Shown here one piece after another: positions 47,539 to 56,163 of a DNA stretch of 64,000 bases (position 1 is the stretch's first letter; every line of letters starts with the position of its first letter). The stretch is taken from NCBI GenBank assembly GCA_964480915.1, contig CAYZRS010000026.1:1-64000 (forward strand), written 5' to 3'. Below the pieces are notes generated by a model. The model saw nothing but the letters and a program-made list of their open reading frames with translations. It searched no databases and was not told the origin of the DNA. Source of the stretch: CAWGCE01 sp964480915 (GTDB lineage Bacteria; Planctomycetota; Planctomycetia; Pirellulales; Pirellulaceae). The position numbers and the translations under genes were made by a program.

Positions 47539-48276
47539 ATGAAGCGCTGTGCAATTTTGGTTTATGGCATCCTTTGCTACGCCATGTTTCTTGTCGTGTT
47601 TCTCTGGGCCGTCGGATTCATCGGGAATGTTGCCGTGCCAAATGCTTTGGATTCTCAGCCGCGCATCGGGTGGCCGGTAGCGCTGTGCGTGAACCTGTTG
47701 TTGCTCGCCGTTTTCTCAATTCAGCATTCCGGGATGGCAAGGCCCACGTTCAAACGCTGGTGGACACGGTTCGTGCCACGCCCCATGGAGCGATCTACCT
47801 ACGTGCTATTTTCCAACGTCATGATGATTCTGATGTTCTGTTTTTGGCAACCGATGGGCGGGCAGGTTTGGAATTTCACCGGTGCTTCGGCGCAGGTCAT
47901 CGCCTATTCGCTATACGGGCTCGGTTGGCTCGTTGTGCTGTTTAGCACCTGTCAGCTAAATCACTTCGAGCTATTTGGCTTGAGGCAGGTCTGGCTCCAT
48001 TATCGAGGGGAAGCCTACACCGACTTACCTTTCAAGGAACCGAGCCTCTATCGCTTTGTGCGACACCCACTGTACGCCGGCTGGATCATGGTCATGTGGT
48101 TCACGCCAACCATGACCGTTTCGCACTTGCTCTTTGCGATAGGCGGCACGGCCTACATCCTGATAGCGATTCAGTTTGAGGAGCGCAATCTTGTGGAGGC
48201 GTTGCCAGGATATGCTGAGTATCGGGTTCGAGTCCCCATGCTCGTTCCGCTACGACGTGGAACGCACCGCGGTTGA
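47539..48276 (+). CDS. mddA: Methanethiol S-methyltransferase (MddA-like)
   Basis: 245 aa with five to six TMs (ILVYGILCYAMFLVVFLWAV; VALCVNLLLLAVFSIQHS; ILMFCFWQPMGG; YSLYGLGWLVVLFSTCQL; TMTVSHLLFAIGGTAYILI). Conserved MddA/NnrU-ICMT blocks: FSIQHSGMARPTFKRWWTRF, PMERSTYVLFSN, LINHFELFGLRQVW-like NHFELFGLRQVWLHYRG, YRFVRHPLYAGWI and IAIQFEERNLVEALPGYAEY. MddA methylates methanethiol with SAM to dimethyl sulfide. The family assignment comes from overall similarity; activity is inferred. Confidence 0.85.
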   Translation: MKRCAILVYGILCYAMFLVVFLWAVGFIGNVAVPNALDSQPRIGWPVALCVNLLLLAVFSIQHSGMARPTFKRWWTRFVPRPMERSTYVLFSNVMMILMFCFWQPMGGQVWNFTGASAQVIAYSLYGLGWLVVLFSTCQLNHFELFGLRQVWLHYRGEAYTDLPFKEPSLYRFVRHPLYAGWIMVMWFTPTMTVSHLLFAIGGTAYILIAIQFEERNLVEALPGYAEYRVRVPMLVPLRRGTHRG

Positions 48277-48388
48277 AGGAAGAGTGGAGCTTGACGTAGC
48301 AGCGCCGCAGCGCGGCAAGCGTGTCGCCGAGTGCAACCTGATCGGAGTTTGTTATGATGAACCTGGATTCCGCACGGTGAGTAAGATC

Positions 48389-49012
48389 ATGAACGATACC
48401 GAAACTGCAGAAATTGGTCGTTTGCTCGAACAGGCGTCCCAGGGCGATCCACAATCACTTGGCGCGCTGTTTCAGATCCATCATGGTCGCTTGTTGAGTA
48501 TCGTCCAGTTCCGCATGGACAGTCGACTGCGTGGCCGCTTGGATGCGGCTGATGTACTGCAGGAAGCCTTCATTGAGGCGACGGAACGCTTCGCCGAATT
48601 CTGCCAGCAAGGCAAGATGCCGTTTTTCTTGTGGCTGCGGTTCATCACGATGCAAAAACTGTTGCAGATCCATCGACGTCATTTTGGCGTTCAAGCGCGA
48701 GATGCGACTCGTGAAGTGTCGATCTACGCAGGTCCTTATCCGCAAGCGACGTCGGCGGTGCTGGCCGCCCACTTGCTGGGAAAGCAAACGAGTCCGAGTG
48801 GAGCCGCGATGCGGGCCGAATCGCAATTGCGGATGGAGCGTGCGCTGAACACGATGGACGAGATTGATCGCGAAGTCCTGGCCCTGCGACATTTTGAGCA
48901 ACTGGGCAACGGCGAGGTGGCGCGTGTCTTGGGGATTTCGGACAAAGCGGCCAACAATCGCTATATGCGGGCGCTGAAACGACTGGGCACCGTACTGGGA
49001 GATTCTTCATGA
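48389..49012 (+). CDS. ECF-type RNA polymerase sigma factor (planctomycete type)
   Basis: 207 aa from the ATG at 48389 (a GTG at 48377 is in frame). Region 2: ALFQIHHGRLLSIVQFRMDS, RLDAADVLQEAFIEATERF, FFLWLRFITMQKLLQIHRRH. Region 4: LNTMDEIDREVLALRHFEQL then GEVARVLGISDKAANNRYMR, a clear helix-turn-helix. It matches the planctomycete ECF group that is typically encoded next to large Ser/Thr kinases, as here: the kinase gene starts 25 nt downstream. Such sigma factors are thought to be controlled by the kinase rather than by an anti-sigma factor. Confidence 0.9.
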   Translation: MNDTETAEIGRLLEQASQGDPQSLGALFQIHHGRLLSIVQFRMDSRLRGRLDAADVLQEAFIEATERFAEFCQQGKMPFFLWLRFITMQKLLQIHRRHFGVQARDATREVSIYAGPYPQATSAVLAAHLLGKQTSPSGAAMRAESQLRMERALNTMDEIDREVLALRHFEQLGNGEVARVLGISDKAANNRYMRALKRLGTVLGDSS

Positions 49013-49037
49013 CGGCGTCGCCGAAATCACGTGAGTC

Positions 49038-52000
49038 GTGCGATTGAATGGGCCAACACGCGATTCGCCGAAAAGAACCGACCAGCCGAAGACGATCGAT
49101 CAATTAGTCGAATCGTTTGTCGGTCGCTTGCGGACGGGTGAGCAGGTATCGATTACCGAATATGAGCTGGCGCATCCGCATCTCGCGGAGGAAATTCGCC
49201 AGCTGTTTCCGTCCTTGGAGATGCTCGAACGATGCCGGCCTCAGGAAGAAGTCCAGGCGGCCCAGCGATTCGACGCAGATGATATCCCTCCTGACCAACT
49301 GGGTGAATATCGGATCGTGCGCGAAATCGGTCGCGGCGGCATGGGGATCGTCTACGAAGCCGATCATATTCCGATGCAACGCCGGGTCGCCCTGAAAGTA
49401 TTGCCGAAAAGCGTTGCGCTGCAGGCGTCCAATGTGGCGCGGTTTCACCAAGAGGCGCGTTCTGCGGGTCAACTGCACCACACCAATATCGTGCCTGTGT
49501 TCGAGGTGGGAGAGGAAGGCGGTTTTCATTTCTATTCGATGCAGTTTATCCGCGGTCAAAATCTGGACCTGATCCTGGACGACATTCGCGCACTGCGTGG
49601 CAGCAGCGGTGCGGCAGGCGGTGACGAATCTCAAGGACGCGACGGTCCCGTCGGTTCATCCCGCGGCGAGCTGGACGAAATGAGCCAGACTGTTGCGTTT
49701 CGTATGGTGAACGGAGGATTGCCGGAATCATCCGACGAAGAACCACACGAACTGGCCGTCGCTTTCGATGATCGCTCGGGCAGCGGATCGTCAGACACTT
49801 TGCGAACGGGTGAACGTGGCTCGTCGAGCAACGTCTTTGGCTCTTCGGAATGGTCCCTCGGTGGACGTGGTCGGAACGCCTATTTCTGTCGAGTGGCGGC
49901 GTTGGGACTGCAGGTCGCCGATGCGCTAGAGCATGCGCACCAGAACGAGTTGCTGCATCGAGACATCAAGCCGGCCAATTTGATTTTGGATACCGACGGC
50001 ATCGTCTGGATTACTGACTTTGGCCTCGCCAAAGGGTTGGAAGATGACCTCACGCAATCGGGCGATATCGTTGGCACTTTGCGTTACATGGCCCCCGAAC
50101 GGTTCTCCGGCCAAACCGACAATCGTTCCGATATCTATAGCTTAGGGCTGACGTTGTACGAATTGTGCACGATGCGGGCGGCGTTCCAGAATACCGATCG
50201 TGCGGAACTTGTCGAAAGCGTGATCCAAAGAACGCCCGTCGCGCCGCGTCTGCTGGAGCCGATGCTGCCGTTGGATTTAGAGACCATCATTCTGAAGGCG
50301 ATCGATCGCTCTCCCGACCGTCGCTATCGCACGTCCCAGCAACTGGCTGAGGACCTGCAGGCCTTTCTGGCCGATCGTCCGATTCAGGCGCGGCGCATCA
50401 CTTCACTGGAACGGCTGTGGCGCACGTGTCGCCGCAACCCGCTGGCGGCAACCATGAGCGCGATCAGCCTGCTTTTGCTTGTGACGGTGGCCGTCGGAGC
50501 GACGATTTCGGCTTTACATTCAAATCGCCAAGCAGGCCAGCTGCGCGTCCAGGCACGAGAGCTGCAGGTGCAGAATGAACGTGCGGCGAGGCATCTCTCA
50601 CTGACCGTCGAGACGATCGATAAGATGCTCAACCGCGTAGGCCACGATTTGGCTGGGGTGCCCCAGATGGATGAAATGCGGCATGGGCTCTTTTCGGAAG
50701 CATTGGCGCTGCAGAAGGAAGTGCTCGCGCTGGAGCCGGGCAACCCGGAAGTCGTCATGCAGACGATCGCCGCATATCGAAGGACGGCCGCGATTCAAAA
50801 GCAAATCGGGCAGTACGGCGAAGCGCGCAAATCGCTCGAAGAAGCCATGGCGTTGATCGAGGCCATCCCCGGAAATGGGCCGGACAAATTGTTTGAAAAA
50901 GGTCAGACGCATGCGGCACTGGCGTCTTGGTTGCGTATTCGCGGGGATCTGAGAGATGCCATCGATCAATCACATTTGGCGATCAAGGCGCTGGAATCGA
51001 TTTCAGAGGCTGACATGAGACCTCAGCACAGTGTGGGGCTCGCCACCGCGAGGCGCACGTTGGGTGCCATTTTGGAGCAAACGGGCCAAACGCACGAATC
51101 TGAGCGGGTGTTGCGCAGCTCACTCGAAACGCTCAACGGTTTGGAGGTAGCCATCGGCCACAGCGAACAACTCATACCGCTCACCGAATCCCTGAACAGC
51201 CTAGCGGTCCTCTGTCGGACGTCTGGAAGATTCGCAGAGGCCGAGCAACATTACCGCCGAGTGATCGAGCTGTGTAACGAGAATCGCGAGTTGGCGGTCG
51301 GTCGAATCGACATCTTGGATCAACTGGGAATCAGCGCCTTGAACCTGGGCAATTTGCTCATGTTTCAACGCCGTCACGATGAGGCATCGGAAGCCTACGA
51401 ATTGGCCTCGGAGACGTTTGAACAGTTGCAGCGAGACTTCCCACTGACCATCCGATTCCAACGCAGTGTGGCCAGGACCAAATTGAGCCTCGGGATGATC
51501 TACTCGGCACGCAAGCAGACCGAAGAGGCTGAGTTCGCCTATACGCTGGCAATTCATCAATCGGAGCTAATTGAATCGGTCTATGGCAGCGATCCAATGT
51601 CACTGGATACGCAGGCGGTCGCTTTGAACAACCTTGGCAACTTGCTCAAAGCACAAAAAGGTCGTCTGAAAGAAGCTGTTTCTGCTTTTGAAACTGCGAT
51701 TCGGCTGCGCTCAGGGCGGGCAGGGGGGCTGCACTCCAATCCGACCAATACGAAGTCCCTGGCGTTAGTAAGGGTGAACTTGGCCGACGCGCTGGCCGAC
51801 CAGCATGAATTTGAACGGGCTCACGCGGCCTGCTTGCAAGCTTATGAAGAGATCAGCGACGTCGTTGCGAAGCATCCAACGAATCCATCGTTCCGCTCCG
51901 TCGCCGACTTTGTCTGCGGTCAGCTTTCCCATTTGACGGCCGAGATGGGTCGCTACGATGAAGTTGTTTTATGGGTGAATCGGCTCGCACAGTTAAAACC

Positions 52001-52244
52001 TTCCGCTGCGGAGCATCAAATAAAATCGGCAAGACAGCTGGCGCCAGCCGTCAAATGGAGTCGCGCAGACGCCAGCTTCGATGCCTCGGCACGCGAGCGG
52101 CAACTGGCAGCCTACGCGAGATGTGCGATCGACCTGATCATCGGGGCCGTCGAATTGGGCTGGGAGCCCGATGAAGCTTTTCGCAATTCCGAAAGCTTCG
52201 CTTGGCTTCGGGATAATGAAGAATTGAAATCGCTTTTACCCTAA
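49038..52244 (+). CDS. Transmembrane Ser/Thr protein kinase with TPR C-terminal region
   Basis: 1068 aa from a GTG at 49038 (TTG 49044 possible). The N-terminal 90 residues (TIDQLVESFVGRLRTGEQVS) are the typical planctomycete leader. The kinase domain shows the P-loop IGRGGMGIVYEA (from Gly98), RVALKVLPK, HRDIKPANLILD with catalytic Asp309, and DFGLAKG with Asp327, then GTLRYMAPE and SDIYSLGLTLYEL. About 95 residues rich in Ser, Gly and Asp are inserted at about 188-281, between the hinge region and the helix before HRD. A TM is at about 471-492 (LLLLVTVAVGATISAL). The extracytoplasmic part (about 500-1068) has TPR repeats (FAEAEQHYRRVIELCNENRE). It probably phosphorylates the upstream ECF sigma. 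Confidence 0.92.
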   Translation: MRLNGPTRDSPKRTDQPKTIDQLVESFVGRLRTGEQVSITEYELAHPHLAEEIRQLFPSLEMLERCRPQEEVQAAQRFDADDIPPDQLGEYRIVREIGRGGMGIVYEADHIPMQRRVALKVLPKSVALQASNVARFHQEARSAGQLHHTNIVPVFEVGEEGGFHFYSMQFIRGQNLDLILDDIRALRGSSGAAGGDESQGRDGPVGSSRGELDEMSQTVAFRMVNGGLPESSDEEPHELAVAFDDRSGSGSSDTLRTGERGSSSNVFGSSEWSLGGRGRNAYFCRVAALGLQVADALEHAHQNELLHRDIKPANLILDTDGIVWITDFGLAKGLEDDLTQSGDIVGTLRYMAPERFSGQTDNRSDIYSLGLTLYELCTMRAAFQNTDRAELVESVIQRTPVAPRLLEPMLPLDLETIILKAIDRSPDRRYRTSQQLAEDLQAFLADRPIQARRITSLERLWRTCRRNPLAATMSAISLLLLVTVAVGATISALHSNRQAGQLRVQARELQVQNERAARHLSLTVETIDKMLNRVGHDLAGVPQMDEMRHGLFSEALALQKEVLALEPGNPEVVMQTIAAYRRTAAIQKQIGQYGEARKSLEEAMALIEAIPGNGPDKLFEKGQTHAALASWLRIRGDLRDAIDQSHLAIKALESISEADMRPQHSVGLATARRTLGAILEQTGQTHESERVLRSSLETLNGLEVAIGHSEQLIPLTESLNSLAVLCRTSGRFAEAEQHYRRVIELCNENRELAVGRIDILDQLGISALNLGNLLMFQRRHDEASEAYELASETFEQLQRDFPLTIRFQRSVARTKLSLGMIYSARKQTEEAEFAYTLAIHQSELIESVYGSDPMSLDTQAVALNNLGNLLKAQKGRLKEAVSAFETAIRLRSGRAGGLHSNPTNTKSLALVRVNLADALADQHEFERAHAACLQAYEEISDVVAKHPTNPSFRSVADFVCGQLSHLTAEMGRYDEVVLWVNRLAQLKPSAAEHQIKSARQLAPAVKWSRADASFDASARERQLAAYARCAIDLIIGAVELGWEPDEAFRNSESFAWLRDNEELKSLLP

Positions 52245-52542
52245 ACCGATCGTCGAAAAAGAGTGGGTTGGCTCGATTCAAGCGAGACGACCTTCGAGTC
52301 GTGATCGTTTCGATTCAAGGGGCTGTTCTTGACGCCAAGGGGCGGTATCAATGACGCCCTTCGATTGCGGTTCATCTGGAGCCCAGAATGCTGAATGGTC
52401 CCTGCCAGGTTATCTCGGCCGATTCCCAACAACGATGAGTGTCTCCGCGTATTCCTGCGTCTATTTCAGTGAGTCTTAAGTTTGCAGTATGATACCGCGC
52501 GATGCTGAGTACGGACCACGCAACCGACGAACTGGCTCTGTG
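52245..52542. other. Intergenic region with short stem-loops
   Basis: About 300 bp between kinase and propeller genes. ACGAC/GTCGT at 52287-52302 (loop CTTCGA) and a CTCG/CGAG pair just before it are the only structures noticed. A frame is open from 52489 but coding probably starts at 52543. No clear terminator or promoter. Confidence 0.4.
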
Positions 52543-54582
52543 ATGCGACTAAATCAAAGATGGCAGTGCGGTTTCTTGATAGTCATTCTGTCTGTCCTGC
52601 TTTTGAACCGAGTGTGTCGCGACACCAAGAGCGAAGCCTTCGATCCCCCCATCGTTCGGCTGGAGTCATCAGAGTTTCGCTTAATGCCAACGCCGATCGG
52701 GCGGCGGTTCCGCTTTTCTAAGGACGGCAGCTTGATTGCGGGTGCCAATGGGAGGCAGCTTAAGCTATGGACATTTCCTGAAGGCAAGCTGATCCACGAG
52801 TTCGCCGGTTTCGTGAACAGACGCTGCATTGGGTTCTCGGATGACGGCCGTGAGTTGCTGGCACTGAATCGCAATGAGCGCGCCATATATCGGTTTGACG
52901 TGATCACGGGAGAGCTGCGATCCAGGGTTGCACTGCAGGAAATGGAAGGCGACCTCCACTTCGATTTTTCCAGCGATGGTCGCTGGCTCTACGTCCGCGA
53001 CTGGGGCGTTTCGGTATGGGATACTGCGACGGGAAAGCGGCAGTTAGAACGAATCGAGCCGAGATTCAGGCCCGCTGGTGCGGCAATCTCAGACGAGGCC
53101 GTGCTAACTATCTGGAACGATGGGTTTTTGGCAAGATACGACGTGTTGACAGGGAAAAAGATCTCTAAGGCGACCCATCGCGATCGCCTTCATGGGCTCA
53201 TCAGCGATCTAGAAGGTGTCCGTTTTGCGGCTTATTGCTCGGAAGCGGAAGCGGTTGTGTTCTGGGATGCAACGTCATCTGCGGATGATTGGGTGGGTAG
53301 CAAAATCCCAATGGCCAAACGTGATTGGAACGCGCGGGAGGCCATGATATCTGATGACCAAAGTAGACTCGTCTTCAAGGCGCCAGGCCAAAAGAGCTGG
53401 CATGACAACTCAATGGCCGTATTCGACATTTCCCGGGGCGAAATCGTAAGTTCATTCGAGACGCCAGAGATACCGTGGATCGGCGAATCGGTGATCAGTC
53501 CGGATGGAAAATATGTGTTTCCAACTGGCAGTCGGTCGGTCTTCTGTCCTATCAACGTTGCCACGGGGCAACCGATTCGCAAGATCGAATGTCATGTCGA
53601 CGAAATTCAGGCGTTATCATTCACGCCCGATGGGCACCGTTTGCTCGTTGCGAGCAGGAGCAAACGACAAGCGTGGTCTACTGCGACAGGTCAGGCCACA
53701 CGATTACTAGGTGAGTATTCAAATGCGACGCCAGCCATCGTCGCGGTCAACAATTGTCAGGCACTTGTGTCTGGTGGGTTAGACCCCGGAGTGCGTTTGC
53801 ACAACATCGACACCGGGGAAGTCATTCGAAGCTACGAGCCCGGTCATCCTCACAGCCCATCTGATTTGCAATTCAGTAAGGATAAAAAGGCGTTTACGGC
53901 TGCTGTGCGCATTGACGATGGGCTTGTCGCGAGGCGATGGGACATTGAAACCGGCCGACTCGAAGCGGAAGCACAGATATCGGTTTTCCAGGGTGGCGTC
54001 ATGTACCGACCTTTTCAATTGCCCACACTTGCAATTGGTGGCAGTCGCGCGGTCCGCGTTGAATGGCTGGCAAAGAGCACCCCGCCTCAAGCCAATCTGG
54101 TCGTTGATGACTGGACAGACGGCTCCCAGCCATCGATCATGCGGCGATTAGGATTGCCCGCTCTTGAACTTACGGCAATCTCGTGGTCGGCCGACCATCG
54201 TTACCTTGCTGCGACGGTGAACGGCTCGATTAACCAGCACTTCCGACAAGGTGCGGAGGAGCGATCGAGCTACCTTGTCGTTTGGGATCTGTTGAAGAAC
54301 ACGCGGAGGGCGTGTGTCAAGCGGGAGACAGAAAAGCGTATGATCGACCTCGACCTCGTAGCCATTTCCCCCGACGGCAAATTGGCAGCCACGATGAACC
54401 AACAAAGTCGAATTGAAGTGTGGGCCGTTAGCACCGAGGAGCTGTTACAAACATTCCAGGCCGACTCCCGGGGGAGCGTAATCGCCTTCAATTGCGATGG
54501 ATCCATCTTGGCCAGCGGTCACGTGGATGGCCAAGTCAATTTGTGGAGCACGTCGAAAGCAAAAGCCCACACGTCTGAGTAA
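52543..54582 (+). CDS. WD40/quinoprotein-like beta-propeller protein with N-terminal membrane anchor
   Basis: 679 aa from the ATG at 52543; an ATG at 52489 adds 18 residues and is possible. The signal anchor is CGFLIVILSVLLLNRVC. The body is made of degenerate WD-like blades of the type F-S-x-DG-x-x-(L/I)-(A/V)-x-(G/A)...(L/V)-x-(L/V)W: FSKDGSLIAGANGRQLKLWT, FSSDGRWLYVRDWGVSVWD, SPDGKYVFPTGSRSVFCPI, FTPDGHRLLVASRSKRQAWS, ISPDGKLAATMNQQSRIEVW and the last, FNCDGSILASGHVDGQVNLW. Roughly 12-14 blades, i.e. two propellers. It follows the kinase on the same strand and may be its effector or sensor. No catalytic motif. Confidence 0.8.
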   Translation: MRLNQRWQCGFLIVILSVLLLNRVCRDTKSEAFDPPIVRLESSEFRLMPTPIGRRFRFSKDGSLIAGANGRQLKLWTFPEGKLIHEFAGFVNRRCIGFSDDGRELLALNRNERAIYRFDVITGELRSRVALQEMEGDLHFDFSSDGRWLYVRDWGVSVWDTATGKRQLERIEPRFRPAGAAISDEAVLTIWNDGFLARYDVLTGKKISKATHRDRLHGLISDLEGVRFAAYCSEAEAVVFWDATSSADDWVGSKIPMAKRDWNAREAMISDDQSRLVFKAPGQKSWHDNSMAVFDISRGEIVSSFETPEIPWIGESVISPDGKYVFPTGSRSVFCPINVATGQPIRKIECHVDEIQALSFTPDGHRLLVASRSKRQAWSTATGQATRLLGEYSNATPAIVAVNNCQALVSGGLDPGVRLHNIDTGEVIRSYEPGHPHSPSDLQFSKDKKAFTAAVRIDDGLVARRWDIETGRLEAEAQISVFQGGVMYRPFQLPTLAIGGSRAVRVEWLAKSTPPQANLVVDDWTDGSQPSIMRRLGLPALELTAISWSADHRYLAATVNGSINQHFRQGAEERSSYLVVWDLLKNTRRACVKRETEKRMIDLDLVAISPDGKLAATMNQQSRIEVWAVSTEELLQTFQADSRGSVIAFNCDGSILASGHVDGQVNLWSTSKAKAHTSE

Positions 54583-54591
54583 CGGCTAGCC

Positions 54592-54660
54592 GCAGAGAGC
54601 ATTCTTGCCATGAGGGGAGCAATGGGGTCGCACGGACTTCCCGCCGTCTTTGCTCTCTGC
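54592..54660. terminator. Putative stem-loop between convergent genes
   Basis: GCAGAGAGCA (54592-54601) and TGCTCTCTGC (54651-54660) are perfect 10-bp inverted repeats with a 49-nt loop, just before the stop codon of the convergent DUF1080 gene. It may form a bidirectional end signal, but the large loop and lack of a U-tract make this uncertain. Confidence 0.4.
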
Positions 54661-54663
54661 TTC

Positions 54664-55935
54664 TCAACCGCCATTCGCGACGGTGACGACGCCGTCCTTG
54701 ATCGTCAGGTTGACTCGGTTCGGTCGGTAGTCACGCGTCATCGGGAACGACTCGTCATCTCGCTTGACGATGCGACAGCGACGCCCTTCTGCTTTGGCTT
54801 TCGCGATAGCAGCCTCCTCGGTCATGCCGAGGTAGGCGTCCATATTGGCAGCCTGTTTGGCCGGTCGGTCCTCCATCTTGCGGTCCTTTCGTGATTTGGT
54901 TTCGCTGTGACCCATGAGCGTCAGGTGCATCCCGGTGACGCTCTCGTCACGAAGCAGGAATTCGGCAGAGGCATGCGTTCGCAGGAAGTCAAATCGAGTC
55001 GTCGACTGCGGTACTAAATCGAACCAGCGGCCGTGCAGCAAGAGCTGCAAGTCTTCCTCAGAGCGACGGACTCGAATGTTGTCATACTGGCCGACGTAAC
55101 GGTCGAGCGTTGCTGGATCGATGTCCAGCTGCGGCTGGGCGTGAGCTAACGCCGTTGCCGTCGGGCGTGGTGGAAGTTCGCGAACCCACAGGTTGCGAAA
55201 ACGAACCGGGTTGCCGTGATCTTGGAGCATGAGTGGCAGTTTGCCGTCGTGCGCCAGGTAAGGATCGTGCTTCAGCCAGTTCGTCGGTCCCCAAAGTTCA
55301 AAGTTATCTTGAACGACGACACCGTTGTGAAAAACGGTCATCGAGGCGGGCGACGTCAGCTCGCCCGCTTCGTTAAAGTGGGGACGCCGGAAGACGATAT
55401 CGTAAGTCTGCCATTCGCCGGGCGGTCGGCAGACGTTGACCAGGGGTGGATTTTGGCCGTACATGGCCGCTGCTTGCCCATCTGCGTAAGTTTCGTTTTC
55501 GAACGAATCGAGAACCTGCACCTCGTACTTTGACATGAAGTAAATGCCGCTGTTGCCTCGTCCCTGGCTTTTCCCTTTGGCTGGCTGCGGCGAGGACCAA
55601 TCGACATGCAACTGGATGTCACCAAACAATTGTTTGGTGCGGTGAGGGCCGCTGTGGGGAGTTGGCATCATGCAGCCATCGGCCAGTTTCCACTTCGATG
55701 CCGTTCCGTCCAGGGACTCGAAATGGTCGAGGTTTTTTCCAGCAAAGAGAATGATCGCGTCGGCCGGCGGCTGCCCGGGAGCGGCGGGCGGCGTGACAAC
55801 GGCGGGTCGTGGCCGGGTAATGTCGTGTGCGCGCCATTTCGCTGGCTCTTCTGCGGAAAGATTGATCGCGGCTATAGATAGTGCGATCGCGAAGCATCGT
55901 GTCGCAGCATACATAGAGAATGGTTGACGTCGCAT
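54664..55935 (-). CDS. Secreted DUF1080 (3-keto-disaccharide hydrolase-like) protein with I78-inhibitor-like C-terminus
   Basis: 423 aa; signal peptide FAIALSIAAINLSAEE after a short basic start. Residues about 55-260 form the DUF1080 concanavalin-like domain: ADAIILFAGKNLDHFESLDG, FGDIQLHVDWSSP, GNSGIYFMSKYEVQVLDSFE, PPGEWQTYDIVFRRP and LMLQDHGNPVRFRNLWVREL. The middle (about 275-345) has a DUF3471/YkuD-unrelated beta region (DRYVGQYDNIRVRRSEEDLQ) as in C-terminal beta-lactamase-associated domains. The end (about 365-423) reads YLGMTEEAAIAKAKAEGRRC and DYRPNRVNLTIKDGVVTVA, the pattern of I78/potato-inhibitor-like domains. DUF1080 proteins act on 3-keto-sugars or glycans. The three-part fusion is unusual. 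Confidence 0.87.
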   Translation of the reverse strand: MRRQPFSMYAATRCFAIALSIAAINLSAEEPAKWRAHDITRPRPAVVTPPAAPGQPPADAIILFAGKNLDHFESLDGTASKWKLADGCMMPTPHSGPHRTKQLFGDIQLHVDWSSPQPAKGKSQGRGNSGIYFMSKYEVQVLDSFENETYADGQAAAMYGQNPPLVNVCRPPGEWQTYDIVFRRPHFNEAGELTSPASMTVFHNGVVVQDNFELWGPTNWLKHDPYLAHDGKLPLMLQDHGNPVRFRNLWVRELPPRPTATALAHAQPQLDIDPATLDRYVGQYDNIRVRRSEEDLQLLLHGRWFDLVPQSTTRFDFLRTHASAEFLLRDESVTGMHLTLMGHSETKSRKDRKMEDRPAKQAANMDAYLGMTEEAAIAKAKAEGRRCRIVKRDDESFPMTRDYRPNRVNLTIKDGVVTVANGG

Positions 55936-56163
55936 GGCGGTTTCCGAAAACTGAAGCGGGGATTGCTGGTGACAAAACCGAAGGTAGACATTCGTTTGCT
56001 GAAAGGAGGCTGCGGCGGAGCCGGTCCCGGTTTTGTAACGACTGGCGGGCTCGCAAGAGTCATGATAGCGGTGCCGCGGCCATTACGATACGATTGAAAT
56101 CGATACGACGAAATTCGACGCGAAGGGGCGAGTGGAACCTTCCTTGCAGTGAGAATGAGAGCC
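55936..56163. other. Divergent intergenic region
   Basis: 228 bp between the DUF1080 gene (minus) and the thioredoxin-like gene (plus). GGAACC-rich leader before the plus gene; no clear promoter hexamers or repeats. Confidence 0.35.

Noticed and set aside
48231..48244. T-loop-like GGGTTCGAGTCCCC that could be part of a tRNA
   Set aside because: It lies inside the conserved C-terminal codons of mddA, and no acceptor, D or anticodon stems can be built around it.
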